Part shown: positions 22,569 to 34,700 of the stretch, one piece after another
Numbering within the stretch: the stretch's first letter is position 1
Layout: the number at the start of each line of letters is the position of its first letter
From: Hevea brasiliensis
Taxonomy: Eukaryota; Streptophyta; Magnoliopsida; Malpighiales; Euphorbiaceae
Reading direction: 5' to 3'
DNA length: 64,000 bases
Assembly: GCF_030052815.1 (NCBI RefSeq)
Contig: NC_079510.1
Coordinates: forward strand, 26,224,823 to 26,288,822
The notes under the pieces: generated by a model
What the model was told of the DNA's origin: nothing
Seen by the model: only the letters and a program-made list of their open reading frames with translations
Databases searched by the model: none
Position numbers and translations under genes: made by a program

Positions 22569-25500
22569 TGTCACACCTTACCCCTCCTTAAGGCATAGCA
22601 TGTTCCCGTAGAATACGTAATGAACTACCGAACTTCACCTACCGATAACTCATTAAGTACCCTACAAGGGATTTTAAAACAATTTTCTTACATTTTGGAA
22701 GTGGTGAGCATTTTGGTAAGAATTAAAAACCATTTATTCAAAGTTTAAATACTAGTAAACATTTTTGTCCATTCAAATTTTGTCCCAAATTTTATAAAAA
22801 TTTTGACAGAGTTCCCTTTGTATTTTGAGAAACCAGTTCTTCAAATACCTGTAAAAAGCACTTCCAAAACTATTTTACAACTCCCAACCTCCAATAATTC
22901 ACAATTCAACTCAAGTCAATCCATTTCAAAACAGTTTCACAATCCAAGTCAAATTTGTCAACCCAAAGAGGTTCAATAATTCCATTCACAAAACATAAGG
23001 CAGAAAATCCATATGTACAAATATCAAATTTACAGGAGAAAATCTAAAATAATATTATTATAGTTTATTTACAACTGCTCAATTTACATTGATACTTATG
23101 ACATTACAGTATTTACATCAAAATAACCATAAGGGTATAAAACAATAGCCGTACAAAAAGGGATCAAAAAGATCTTGTCAATCCCGCAGCTCACTCTGCT
23201 GCTTTCTCCTTGCTTTTATCTGCATGATAAGAATTAAACTATCGAGTATAAACATACTCGATGGTGCACAATAAAGATTTAAAATGCGATACATAAATCA
23301 TTTATTGATGAAACATAATTTGAATACTTCACAATCACATTTCGCAAATATCAAAGCTCATAACAACTCATTTTGTCAAATAATATATTAAACAACAGTT
23401 TAGTCAAACAATAGCATAAACACGTGTTGCCAAAGTCGTACACAACTTAAGCCATGACACAAAATTTCCGATCAATGCCGTGTTGTACACCACGACAAAG
23501 CAATCTCAACCCCATTAATCGAAACCAATGAGGGAGGTGGCTAGCTAGCGAATGAGTACTCATCCGATCTACAACCTCAACTGGCAAGCCAGAGAGGGAG
23601 GAAAATAAACGATCTCAACCCCATAAATGGAGGAGGAATAATAAGTAATCACATGCTAAGTGTGAATCAAAAATTCATTTCAAACATTTCATTCAAATAT
23701 TGCATACAAAAATCAATCCATTTCCAAAGTTACAATTTGATCACAAGGTGGCAACACAAAAGTTCATAAATTCATAATGCGTAATAAATCAATTTTTCAA
23801 GGATAAAATGCTTAAATAGGGTTTATTGTGCACAAACCTCAAGCGAGTCGTCCCTTAGCCTCGACTCGTTTCCTCGGGTTCCTTCACGATATTCTTTTCA
23901 ACTGAAACACAAAATTTTACAATGTTTCAGTACTAGAACTTAACATAAATCCCAAAATAAATTTTAACTTCGCATTTACCTATTTCTAACGTGTTAAATT
24001 CGACGTTTTCGAAATTTTGTGTTTTGGGTTACTATTCACTGCACTATTTAAGTCAAATAATTGACTTTCTAAGGATTAATAGGTATGGAAACTCCAACTT
24101 CACCCACATACCACATTTTGTTCATTAAACTTGTTGGTTTTGGTCACTTTTTCAAAGCATAGGTCATTTTGGCAAAACTGCCAATTTTCGATTTTGTGCT
24201 CCGAAGTTGCACTATTTCATTGGTCGATCTACTGTTGGAATTTGACAAAACTTCCTTCATAGAAAAATGTTCCTTATTGTCTTAAGTGTATTCTCATTTT
24301 TGGATCACCTCAATCGGAGTTTTGTAGCTCAAGTTATGGCCAAAATAAGTTTACTGTTCACGTAATCGCTCATACTGAGATTTTGGTGCTGGCAAATTTT
24401 TGGTCCAATTTTGGTTAATAATTTGATCAAGTTAAGTTCATAATTTGGTCTCACTTTCTTCATATGAAATGTTGTACTATGTCTTACGTTTCCATCGGTT
24501 CAAGAATCGCCTAAATCCGAGTTTTCTAGAGGGAGTTATAGCTATCCAAACATTGCTGCTCAACTGAAAATCTGCAGAGTTGCAGTACAGTAATTTAATT
24601 TTGCTCAATGATTTTGAAAGGGTTAGTGGCCTAATCTGGGTTGGTGTTCTTCATGAAAGTTTTAGGTCTATATCATATCTAATTGCTGGTAAAATTCCAG
24701 GTCAATTTGACCTACCTAGCTCGAGTTATGACCAAATGAACAGTTACTGTTCATTTGGTCAGTTTGGTGCAGGGCAGCCTGCTATCAATTCACTTTGGTC
24801 AATTGTTTCACCAAGTTTTGGTCAGTTTTTGGTCATGGTTCCTTAATGAAAATTGTGCTCTTTTATGTCTATATTCATCTCCAATTGGTGGCATATCAAT
24901 TGGACTTGTAAAATTTGAGTTTGGGTCCTTCAAAGTGGGTTTGGTCATGCTGCCAAAGAAGATGACCATTGACCTACGAATTTAGCTAAATTTTCCACCA
25001 TTCCCACACAACTTATTTGGTCATAATTGACCATTATTTCATTTCACAATAGGTTAAACATGCCATTTATGTATTTCTCCAATTTTTGGTTCATAAACCC
25101 TAGCATTGAAAACCCTAACTCATCATTTTCATGCCTTTAACTAGTTCTAATGGTTTAAATGTTAATCATTTAACTATGTAAAGTTTCTAAACTCATTCAA
25201 TTGCATCATATTCATGCAAACCATACTCCTCCCAACCAGGCCAATTTTCAGCAATGGTCATTCTCCCATGTTTGTTTCATTTAATCAAGTTCTAAGCTCA
25301 CTTTCAACCATCACATGTGCATTTGAATGGATAAATGAAGAGTTTAGCATACTAACCTTTGTGTAGCAATTTTCTTCCTCCTTTCCTTCAAATTTTCCTT
25401 CTTTCTTTCTTGCTCAATCCTCTTCTCAAGTTGCCTAGATAACCTTTAACTATGGTGGCTAATTTTTCTATGGTGGAATTAGGGATTTGATCAAGCTCAA

Positions 25501-26249
25501 AATGAGCTTTAATGGAGGTTTTGGGTGAGGGAGAGGGTGAGGGAGAGAGAATCACGTTTTTGATGAAGAAGATGACTTTATTATATTTTTTTTTTCTTTT
25601 CTTTTCTTTTCTTTTATGTCTTAGGAAGACCAAAATTCCCAAATTAATAAAATAAATCAATTAAGCCTTTATGACATCATGCATGATGTCATCACTTTGA
25701 CTTTTCCAACCTCTTTCCTTTTCTTTTTTTTTTCTATTTATTTTTCTATTAGTTCTTTAATTCTATTGTCGATTCCGAAATTTTCTTTTCTCCGATTTTA
25801 TTTGACAGTTATGTCAGGAGTCAGCTCTCGAGGTCAATTGACCAAATTGCCCTCGCGGCTCATCCCGCTTGCAAATAATCCAATATTTCTTCCGGCTCCC
25901 TGACCTAATTATTTGACTGACTTAACAGTTCTTTTTCGTGATTTTCTCTTTTCCACTGTGTTCATAAGGGTCCTAAGGACCGCAACGTCACTTTTTACGG
26001 TTCGAAATTTGAGTTTAAAACGACTTCGCAGTCGTTCCCGAGGAGGTCACTCATCGCTGTGACTCTCGGCTCATTTAACCTCTTATGTTCTGTTTTTCTT
26101 ATTTATAGTTAACTAATTAAACATTACTAATTATTTGTGTTTATGGCTTCTCAAATTGTCTTAGGTGTGGCTCTAATCCCAATAATTGTCCTGATCGACA
26201 CCGGCCACGAATGTTGAAATATACTGTGCTATGCAAACGGGGTGTTACA
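22569..26249 (-). repeat. 3' LTR of the complete gypsy element
   Basis: 3681 bp, TGTCACACC to GTGTTACA on the plus strand. It holds a 22-bp perfect palindrome at 25671-25692, a TTTTC microsatellite near 25590-25615, a donor-like AAAG/GTTAGT on the minus strand at 25351-25360, three degenerate ~0.2 kb repeats (24255-24760) and the TCCTCC-type module (23510-23640). Confidence 0.93.
25671..25692. promoter_or_regulatory. 22-bp perfect palindrome with RY core
   Basis: Perfect palindrome: central CATGCATG (RY element, bound by plant B3 factors of the ABI3/FUS3 group) between TGACATCA and TGATGTCA half sites (bZIP-like). It is repeated exactly at 34115-34136. Its place in the first ~580 bp of the LTR suits a promoter element; function is inferred. 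Confidence 0.45.
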
Positions 26250-26261
26250 ATTCTCCTCCTT
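26250..26261 (-). other. Polypurine tract of the complete gypsy element
   Basis: On the minus strand AAGGAGGAGAAT, directly before the 3' LTR. Confidence 0.88.
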
Positions 26262-26291
26262 AAAATAAATTTCGCTCAAATTTTACCCGTA

Positions 26292-27086
26292 TCAATCTCT
26301 GAATAGCTGTGGGTGCTGTCTCCTTATGTCCTCCTCTCGTTCCCAAGTAGCCTCCTGGCCCGAATGATGGTTCCACAGTACTTTAACTAACGGTATCTGC
26401 TTGTTCCGTAGCTGTTTCACCTCATATGCCAGAATCTCTATGGGTTCTTCTTCATATGTGAGGTCTGGATTCACTTCAATTTCCTCTGCTGGTAGTACAT
26501 GAGATGGGTCTGATCGATACCTCCTCAACATAGACACATGGAAGACATTATGTATCTTCTCCAACTCTGGAGGTAGTGCCAAACGATAAGCCAAAGGACC
26601 CACTCTCTCCAGAACCTCATATGGCCCAATGAAACGAGGACTTAGTTTTCCCTTTCTGCCGAATCTCATAATTCTCTTCCAAGGAGAAACCTTGAGGAAA
26701 ACTTTCTCACCCACTGCATACTCAATATCCCTTCTTTTCAAATCAACATAGGACTTTTGACGGTCTAATGTAGCTTTAAGTCGATCTCTGATCACCCTGA
26801 TTTTCTCTTCAGTCTGTTGAATAATTTCGGGTCCGATCATCTTTCTTTCACCCACGTCATCCCAACACAACGGGGTTCTACATTTTCTGCCATACAAAGC
26901 TTCATATGGAGGCATCCCAATGCTTGATTGGTAGCTGTTGTTGTAAGCAAACTCAATCAAAGGCAAGTGTGTATCCCAACTGCCCTCAAACTCAATCACA
27001 CAAGCCCGTAGCATATCCTCCAAAATCTGAATTACCCTCTCAGACTGGCCATCTGTCTGTGGATGGAATGCAGTACTGAAGTTCAA
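26292..27086 (-). pseudogene. pol: Gypsy integrase C-terminal part with chromodomain
   Basis: Open frame of 264 codons, stop at 26292. It begins in the integrase core with FHPQTDGQSERV, which carries the third catalytic residue (Glu of SER), then the GPY/F-type region (SPRFIGPYEVLERVGPLAYRL), then VFHVSMLRRY. The last ~50 residues (EPIEILAYEV, VKVLWNHHSGQEATWERE) form a chromodomain like those that direct chromovirus integration to heterochromatin. This part is intact; the frame shift just upstream (near 27090-27116) disconnects it from the core. Confidence 0.92.
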
Positions 27087-27422
27087 TCTAGTTCCTAGGG
27101 CTCTCTGAAGACTACCCTAGAATCTAGAAGTGAACCTAGGATCTGTCGATACGACGATAGATACCGGCACTCCATGCAATCTCACAATCTCATCGATGTA
27201 CAACCTGGCCAATCTGTCCAAACTGTAGTCCATTCGGACTGGCAGAAAATGAGCAGACTTGGTTAGTCTGTCAACAATGACCCAAACTGCATCATGACTC
27301 TTCTGTGTCCTCGGAAGTCCCATCACAAAATCCATTGTTATTCTCTCCCATTTCCACTGCATCGTAGTGGATGTAACAACCAAATGGTACTTGATGCTCG
27401 CTTTACTTGACAAGTTAGGCAT
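27087..27422 (-). pseudogene. pol: Gypsy integrase core, frameshifted
   Basis: Holds the first two catalytic Asp regions: [13 protein letters not shown] and the STDPRF segment, where array-2 copies have SDRDPRF. A deletion at 27141-27150 (ATCTGTCGAT against GATCTCTGTCAGAT in array 2) alters the second motif. The start at 27422 is only where the frame opens. Confidence 0.88.
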
Positions 27423-28132
27423 TTAGAAATAAACTCGCCACATCTCTCTTCATACCCATCCACCAAGAATGCTCCTTTAACCCTTTATACATTTTTGTGC
27501 CACTGTGGTGCATGGCAAAAGGAGACTCATGTGCTTCCTTCAAAATGATCTTCCTCAATTCAACATCAATAGGAACACATATTCTCGCTCGGTGTAGCAA
27601 AGAAACCATCATCTCTAACTGAGAACTCTGGTTTCTTGCCCGGACTTCTCCCAACAGCTTCTGATACTTCTGATCATTCTGAGTAGCCATTCTAATCTGA
27701 TCAATCAACACTGGCTGTACATGCCATGCAACTGCTGCTTGCCCATCATCATTAACCTCTAAGCTGGCATGCACTGATCTTAACTCATGTACCAAAGACA
27801 AAGGAGTAACCCGTAGACTTGCCATAATCTTGCGACTTAAGGCATCAGCCACAACATTAGCTTTCCTCGGCCGATAGTCTATCGCATAATCATAGTCTTT
27901 TATCAATTCTAACCATCTCCTCTGCCTCAAATTCAACTCTTCTGGTGCCCAAATACTTCAAACTCTTATGATCTGTGTAAATGTAACACTTCTCCCCATA
28001 CAAATAATGTCTCCAGATCTTAAGAGCAAACACAATGGCTGCAAGCTCCAAATCATGCGTCGGATAATTCCTCTCATGCGGTTTTAGCTGGCGTGATGCA
28101 TAGGCAATAACATTTCGATCTTGCATCAACAC
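27415..28132 (-). pseudogene. pol: Gypsy RNase H and integrase zinc-finger region
   Basis: Two overlapping frames. 27890-28132 holds RNase H motifs ([31 protein letters not shown]) and shifts near 27940. 27415-27936 continues with [23 protein letters not shown] and the integrase N-terminal zinc finger ([11 protein letters not shown] to WWMGMKRDV), losing the Cys pair to another shift near 27425. RNase H degrades the template RNA; the HHCC finger helps integrase bind DNA ends. Confidence 0.88.
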
Positions 28133-28719
28133 ACAACCTAATCCGTTGTGAGAAGCATCAGAATCGTATATTCTTTACCCTGTAGGTAAAGTCAGGACTG
28201 GAGCCTCTGTCAAACATCTTTTCAATTCATCAAAACTTTGCTGGCATTTGTCCGTCCACTGAAATTTCACATCCTTTCTAAGCAGCTTGGTCAATGGAGA
28301 TGCCAACATGGAGAATCCCTTCACAAATCGATCAGAGTATCCAGCTAACCCTAAAATCGCAATCTCGTGACATTTCTGGGTGGCTTCCAATTAAGGACAG
28401 CTTCAATCTTGCTAGGATCTACCTTAATGCCCTCTTCTGATACTACATGCCCCAAAAAGGATATCTCATTCAGCCAAAATTCACATTTCGACAATTTGGC
28501 ATATAGTTGTTTCTCCCTCAAAGTCTGTAGTACAATCCGCAGATGTCTATCATGCTCTTCTGCATTCCTCGAATAGACCAATATATCATCGATAAATACC
28601 ACAACAAACTGGTCGAGGTATGGTCTGAAGATAGTGTTCATCAGATCCATAAAAGCAGCCGAAGCATTGGTTAACCCGAATGGCATGACTAGGAATTCAT
28701 AATGGCCATAGCGGCTCAA
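28133..28719 (-). pseudogene. pol: Gypsy reverse transcriptase, palm to connection
   Basis: 28351-28719 carries [13 protein letters not shown], the catalytic [10 protein letters not shown] box, ISFLGHVVS and [10 protein letters not shown] shift near 28380 leads into 28175-28390, with [32 protein letters not shown] and APVLTLP. The RNase H catalytic region 28133-28175 is shifted again. Confidence 0.9.
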
Positions 28720-29372
28720 GGCGCTTTAGAAATACTCTGCTCTTGTACTTTTAGCTGATAATAACCTGATCTCAGGTCAATTTTAGAGAACACAGCTGCA
28801 CCCCACAACTGATCAAACAAGTCATCAATACGGGGTAATGGATATCTGTTCTTTATTGTCACCTTATTCAACTACCGATAGTCAATGCATAGCCGGAGAG
28901 TGCCATCCTTCTTCTTTACAAATAATACTGGCGCTCCCCAAGGTGACACACTTGGGCGAATGAAGCCCTTATCAAGCAACTCTTGCAACTGCACTTTCAA
29001 TTCTTTTAATTCCGCTGGTGCCATTCTGTATGGCGTTATGGAGATTGGGTCCACACCAGGCATAACATCAATTTCAAACTGCACTTCTTCTCGGAGGTAA
29101 TCCCGCAATTCATCAGGAAACACATCCGGAAAGTCACATACAGTAGGAATGTCCTTCAGTGCTGGACTCCCCACTTGGGTGTCTATCACATGTGCCAAGT
29201 ACGCCTCACACCCTTTTCTAATCATTTTTCTAGCCAATGCAGCTGAAATGATGTTTGAAGGCAATAACTGCCTCTCCTCAGACATTACATCACCATACCG
29301 AGGAAGACCAAAAGTGATCGTTTTCGCCATACCAATCATAGCATGATGCTCGGCTAACCAATCCATGCCCAA
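28720..29372 (-). pseudogene. pol: Gypsy protease end and reverse transcriptase fingers
   Basis: Starts with [13 protein letters not shown] (protease C-terminal part), then [49 protein letters not shown] and LCIDYR. TAG at 28872 replaces the Gln expected next, a CAG-to-TAG transition. Past it [11 protein letters not shown] and motif [12 protein letters not shown] keep the first catalytic Asp (codon at 28776-28778), which is Asn in both array-2 copies. Confidence 0.9.
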
Positions 29373-29759
29373 GATAATGTCATAATCTCAAGGGCATTTC
29401 AATTAAATCGACAAAAAGTGTGTCCTTGGATCACCAAAGGATGCCTCTATATAGCCTATTTACCCTGACCTCCTAGCCTAATGGACTAGTTACTAACACA
29501 TCATAGTCCATTGGTACACACGGAATAGTAGTAGAACACATCACACTAGCACTAACATACGAATGTGTGGAGCCAGGATCAAATAACACATGCACATCTT
29601 TGTCAAGGATGGAGAAATTACCACTACAACATCCGATGTTTCACCTCTTCCCTTTGACGCATGGTATATACTCTAACCGTGCGCCATCGATGCTAGCCGT
29701 TAACAGTGCTCGACTTCCAGGTGTTACCAGACCCCTACCGCCTCGCCTCTAGCAATGAT
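29373..29759 (-). pseudogene. pol: Gypsy aspartic protease, decayed
   Basis: In shifting frames this region gives DVHVLFDPGSTHSY (active-site-like Asp near 29570-29590), VMCSTTIPCVPMDYDVLV and SPLG, aligned with the open protease frames at 55741-56301 and 62713-63277. It cleaves the Gag-Pol polyprotein in the family. Several small indels. Confidence 0.82.
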
Positions 29760-30848
29760 TGTGACCCTGGGTGCAGACTTGAGCCGATCCTTCGATGTAG
29801 TGAAAGACCTGCATCGGCGCGACTAGTGCAATCCTTAGCGAAATGTCCGCTCCTCCACAATTAAAAACGCACCAAAGAGCTCAGAACAAACCCCACCATG
29901 AGTTTTACCACGTGTTTCAGACCGCCGCATCGATAGAGCTCCTCGGGTGCTGGTTGGGTCTCACGACTGCATCGAGGTGGTCTTTGGCCGTAAAATCGCC
30001 TCGGCCTCTACGGAGCTAGATCCCCAAACTGCTTTCTCTTCCCGTAACTACTTCCTGCATGCTTGTTCAAGAGTCTTTTCAGCTTTCTCTTGTGCACCCT
30101 TCTTCACCGCCTTTCGATTCTATCTTTTCTAGTTCTAGGGCCTGTGAGATCAATTCGCAAAATTCGATGTCCAATCCCACAACTTGCATTCTCGACTGCC
30201 TTAGCCCAGCCTCAAACCTCTTGCATCTGTCTCTGGGGGTGGAGACTAAGCTTCCAGCATAGTGGCTTAGTCTTGAAAAATCTCTCTCATATTCTGCTAT
30301 AGTTCGGTTCCCTTGTTTCAAACTCAAGAATTCTTGCAACTTCATGTCCACATATGCATCGGGAACCCATTTCTGTTGGAACTCCCTTAAGAAGTCTGAC
30401 CAGGTTAACACAGGTGGCTCCACCAGGCTGTGGGGGATGGTCTTCCACCATTGATAGGCATCCCCTCGTAATAAGGAGACAGAATACTCAAACTTCATTT
30501 CTTCTGTACACTGCAGCTTTCTAAAAACTCGTTCCATTCTTTCCAACCACTGTTCTGCTTCCAGTGGATCCACAGTGCCTTTAAACTCGTTGGCCCCAAA
30601 TTTCATCAATTTTTCATACTGCCGAGCTGAGGGCTGTGGTTGTGCTGCAGGTACTGGCATTTGAGCTTGGGGTGGCACATTACCCGCCATTTGCTGAAAG
30701 AAGGCAGCCATCTGCTGCATAAATTGAGCAGAAATCATGGCCGAGCAGGAGCTGGAGTGGCTGACCCACTCACATTCTGGAGTGCTGGGGCTTCCCCTTG
30801 AACCTCAGCCTCAACAGATTGTTCTTCGGAATAATCTCCTCCTTCCAT
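29760..30848 (-). pseudogene. gag: Gypsy gag of the complete element
   Basis: Start ATG at 30848 (MEGGDYSEEQ), matching MEEGD starts at 8100, 14424 and 48670. A shift near 30730 separates it from the long frame 30079-30738, which contains FMQQMAAFFQQM, FKGTVDPLEAEQWLERM, GDAYQWWKTIPHSL, FLREFQQKWVPDAYVD and EYERDFSRLSHYAG, a complete capsid domain. The nucleocapsid part (29760-30078) is badly shifted; remnants of the Cys/His cluster (CGKTHGGVC, then a HFAKDC-like end) can still be seen around 29820-29920. Confidence 0.88.
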
Positions 30849-31017
30849 TCCATTTTTCACAATTTTTTACTTCCTGAGATCAAACACAAGGAGGTTGACC
30901 TCCGTTAGTGCATATTCATGATGTAAATATGTCATATGCATCAATTAAAGACACTTGAGCAGTTGTACTTATCAAAGAAATATTCACATACATAGTCAAA
31001 ATTTATTGCAAAACCAT

Positions 31018-31029
31018 GCTCTGATACCA
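31018..31029 (-). other. Primer-binding site (tRNA-iMet), complete gypsy element
   Basis: On the minus strand TGGTATCAGAGC, 8 bp inside the 5' LTR end: an exact match to the plant initiator-tRNA-Met primer site. Confidence 0.93.
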
Positions 31030-31037
31030 CTAAAACA

Positions 31038-34000
31038 TGTCACACCTTACCCCTCCGTAATGCATAGCATGCTTCTGTAGAATACTTAATGAACTACCGA
31101 ACTTCACCTACCGATAACTCATTAAGTACCCTACAAGGGATTTTAAAACAATTTTCTTACATTTTGGAAGTGGTGAGCATTTTGGTAAGAATTAAAAACC
31201 ATTTATTCAAAGTTTAAATACTAGTAAAAATTTTTGTCCATTCAAATTTTGTCGCAAATTTTATAAAAATTTTGACAGAGTTCCCTTTGTATTTTGAGAA
31301 ACCAGTTCTTCAAATACCTGTAAAAAGCACTTCCAAAACTATTTTACAACTCCCAACCTCCAATAATTCACAATTCAACTCAAGTCAATCCATTTCAAAA
31401 CAGTTTCACAATCAAAGTCAAATTTGTCAACCCAGTAGGTTCAATAATTCCATTCACAAAACATAAGGCAGAAAATCCATATGTACAAATATCAAATTTA
31501 CAGGAGAAAATCTAAAATAATATTATTATAGTTTATTTACAACTGCTCAATTTACATTGATACTTATGACATTACAGTATTTACATCAAAATAACCATAA
31601 GGGTATAAAACAATACCCGTACAAAAAGGGATCAAAAAGATCTTGTCAATCCCGCAGCTCACTCTGCTGCTTTCTCCTTGCTTTTATCTGCGACAGTAAA
31701 TTAAACTATCGCTGAGTATAAACATACTCAGTGGTGCACAATAAAGATTTAAAATGCGATACATAAATCATTTATTGATGAAACATAATTTGAATACTTC
31801 ACAATCACATTTCGCAAATATCAAAGCTCATAACAACTCATTTTGTCAAATAATATATTAAACAACAGTTTAGTCAAACAATTGCATAAACACAGTGTTG
31901 CCAAAGTCGTACACAACTTAAGCCATGACACAAAATTTCCGATCAATGCCATGTTGTACACCACGACAAAGCAATCTCAACCCCATTAATCGAAACCAAT
32001 GAGGGAGGTGGCTAGCTAGCTAATGAGTACTCATCCGATCTACAACCTCAACTGGCAAGCCAGAGAGGGAGGAAAATAAACGATCTCAACCCCATAAATG
32101 GAGGAGGAATAATAAGTAACTGTCATGCTAAGTGTGAATCAAAAATTCATTTCAAACATTTCATTCAAATATTGCATACAAAAATCAATCCATTTCCAAA
32201 GTTACAATTTGATCACAAGGTGGCAACACAAAAGTTCATAAATTCATAATGCGTAATAAATCAATTTTTCAAGGATAAAATGCTTAAATAGGGTTTATTG
32301 TGCACAAACCTCAAGCGAGTCGTCCCTTAGCCTCGACTCGTTTCCTCGGGTTCCTTCCCGATATTCTTTTCAACTGAAACACAAAATTTTACAATGTTTC
32401 AGTACTAGAACTTAACATAAATCCCAAAATAAATTTTAACTTCGCATTTACCTATTTCTAACGTGTTAAATTCGACGCTTTCAAATTTTGTGTTTCGTTA
32501 CTATGCACTGCACTATTTAAGTCAAATAATTGACTTTCTAAGGATTAATAGGTATGGGAACTCCAACTTCACCCACATACCACATTTTGTTCATTAAACT
32601 TGTTGGTTTTGGTCACTTTTTCAAAGCATAGGTCATTTTGGCAAATTGCCAATTTTCGCTTTGTGCTCCGAAGTTGCACTATTTCATTGGTCGATCTACT
32701 GTTGGAATTTGACAAAACTTCCTTCATAGAAAATGTTCCTTATTGTCTTAAGTGTATTCTCATTTTTGGATCACCTCAATCGGAGTTTTGTAGCTCAAGT
32801 TATGGCCAAAATAAGTTTATCGCTCACGTGTAATCGCTCATACTGAGATTTTGGTGCTGGCAAATTTTTGGTTCAACTTTGGTTAATAATTTGATCAAGT
32901 TAAGTTCATAATTTGGTCTTACTTTCTTCATATGAAATGTTGTACTATGTCTTACGTTTCCATCGGTTCAAGAATCGCCTAAATCCGAGTTTTCTAGAGG
33001 GAGTTATAGCTATCCAAACATTGCTGCTCAACTGAAAATCTGCAGAGTTGCAGTACAGTAATTTAATTTTGCTCAATGATTTTGAAAGGGTTAATGGCCT
33101 AATTTGGGTTGGTGTTCTTCATGAAAGTTTTAGGTCTATATCATATCTAATTGCTGGTAAAATTCCAGGTCAATTTGACCTACCTAGCTCGCGTTATGAC
33201 CAAATGAACACTGTTCATTTGGTCAGTTTGGTGCAGGGCAGCCTGCTATCAATTCACTTTGGTCAATTGTTTCACCAAGTTTTGGTCAGTTTTTGGTCAT
33301 GGTTCCTTAATGAAAATTGTGCTCTTTTATGTCTATTTTCATCTCCAATTGGTGGCATATCAATTGGACTTGTAAAATTTGAGTTTTGGTCCTTCAAAGT
33401 GGGATTGGTCATGCTGATTGACCTACGAATTTAGCTAAATTTTCCACCATTCCCACACAACTTATTTGGTCATAATTGACCATTATTTCATTTCACAATA
33501 GGTTAAACATGCCATTTATGTATTTCTCCAATTTTTGGTTCATAAACCCTAGCATTGAAAACCCTAACTCATCATTTTCATGCCTTTAACTAGTTCTAAT
33601 AGTTTAAATGTTAATCATTTAACTATGTAAAGTTTCTAAACTCATTCAATTGCATCATATTCATGCAAACCATACTCCTCCCAACCAGGCCAAATTTCAG
33701 CAATGGTCATTCTCCCATGTTTGTTTCATTTAATCAAGTTCTAAGCTCACTTTCAACCATCACATGTGCATTTGAATGGATAAATGAAGAGTTTAGCATA
33801 CTAACCTTTGTGTAGCAATTTTCTTCCTCCTTTCCTTCAAATTTTCCTTCTTTCTTTCTTGCTCAATCCTCTTCTCAAGTTGCCTAGATAAGCTTTAACT
33901 ATGGTGGCTAATTTTTCTATGGTGGAATTAGGGATTTGATCAAGCTCAAAATGAGCTTTAATGGAGGTTTTGGGTGAGGGAGAGGGTGAGGGAGAGAGAA

Positions 34001-34695
34001 TCACGTTTTTGATGAAGAAGATGACTTTATTATATTTTTTTTTTCTTTTCTTTTCTTTTATGTCTTAGGAAGACCAAAATTCCCAAATTAATAAAATAAA
34101 TCAATTAAGCCTTTATGACATCATGCATGATGTCATCACTTTGACTTTTCCAACCACTTTCCTTTTCTTTTTTTTTCTATTTATATTTCTATTAGTTCTT
34201 TAATTCTATTGTCGATTCCGAAATTTTCTTTTCTCCGATTTTATTTGACAGTTATGTCAGGAGTCAGCTCTCGAGGTCAATTGACCAAATTGCCCCTCGC
34301 CGGTTCATCCCGGTTTGCAAATAATCCAATATTTCTTCCTCCTCGACCTAATTATTTGACCGACTTAACAGCTTCTTTTCGTGATTTTCTCTTTTCCACT
34401 GTGTTCATAAGGGTCCTAAGGACCGCAGCGTCACTTTTTACGGTTCGAAATTTGAGTTTAAAACGACTTCGCAGTCGTTCCCGAGGAGGTCACTCATCGC
34501 TGTGACTCTCGGCTCGTTTAACCTCTTATGTTTTGTTTTTCTTATTTATAGTTAACTAATTAAACATTACTAATTATTTGTGTTTATGGCTTCTCAAATT
34601 GTCTTAGGTGTGGCTCTAATCCCAATAATTGTCCGGACTGACACCGGTCACCGGAACAGTGAAATATACCAGGCTATGCAAACGGGGGTGTTACA
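31038..34695 (-). repeat. 5' LTR of the complete gypsy element
   Basis: 3658 bp with the same modules as the 3' LTR, including the palindrome at 34115-34136. Differences from the 3' LTR are mostly at CAG/CTG sites and in the TTTTC microsatellite. The ORFs at 31272, 32600, 33048 and 34209 are within the LTR and not considered genes. Confidence 0.93.
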
Positions 34696-34700
34696 TGCAT

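Larger units (their letters stand above)
22569..34695 (-). mobile_element. Complete Ty3/gypsy chromovirus (Tekay/Del-like)
   Basis: 12,127 bp, minus strand: 5' LTR 31038-34695, primer site 31018-31029, gag, protease, RT, RNase H, integrase, chromodomain, polypurine tract 26250-26261, 3' LTR 22569-26249, all inside perfect TGCAT duplications. The LTRs are very similar, so insertion is recent. Most pol differences from the array-2 copies that break frames fall at CAG/CTG sites. The Tekay/Del assignment rests on LTR length, primer type and the integrase tail with chromodomain; it is a family-level inference. It is the only element here with every functional region. Confidence 0.93.

Noticed and set aside
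24580..25903. ORFs inside the gypsy LTR (also 33048-33434 and 34209-34505)
   Set aside because: They fall in LTR sequence, differ in length between the two LTRs through indels, and show no domain.
31018..31029. tRNA gene at the TGGTATCAGAGC sites and at 40394
   Set aside because: Only the 12-18 nt complementary to a tRNA 3' end is present, at the place expected for a primer-binding site; no cloverleaf.
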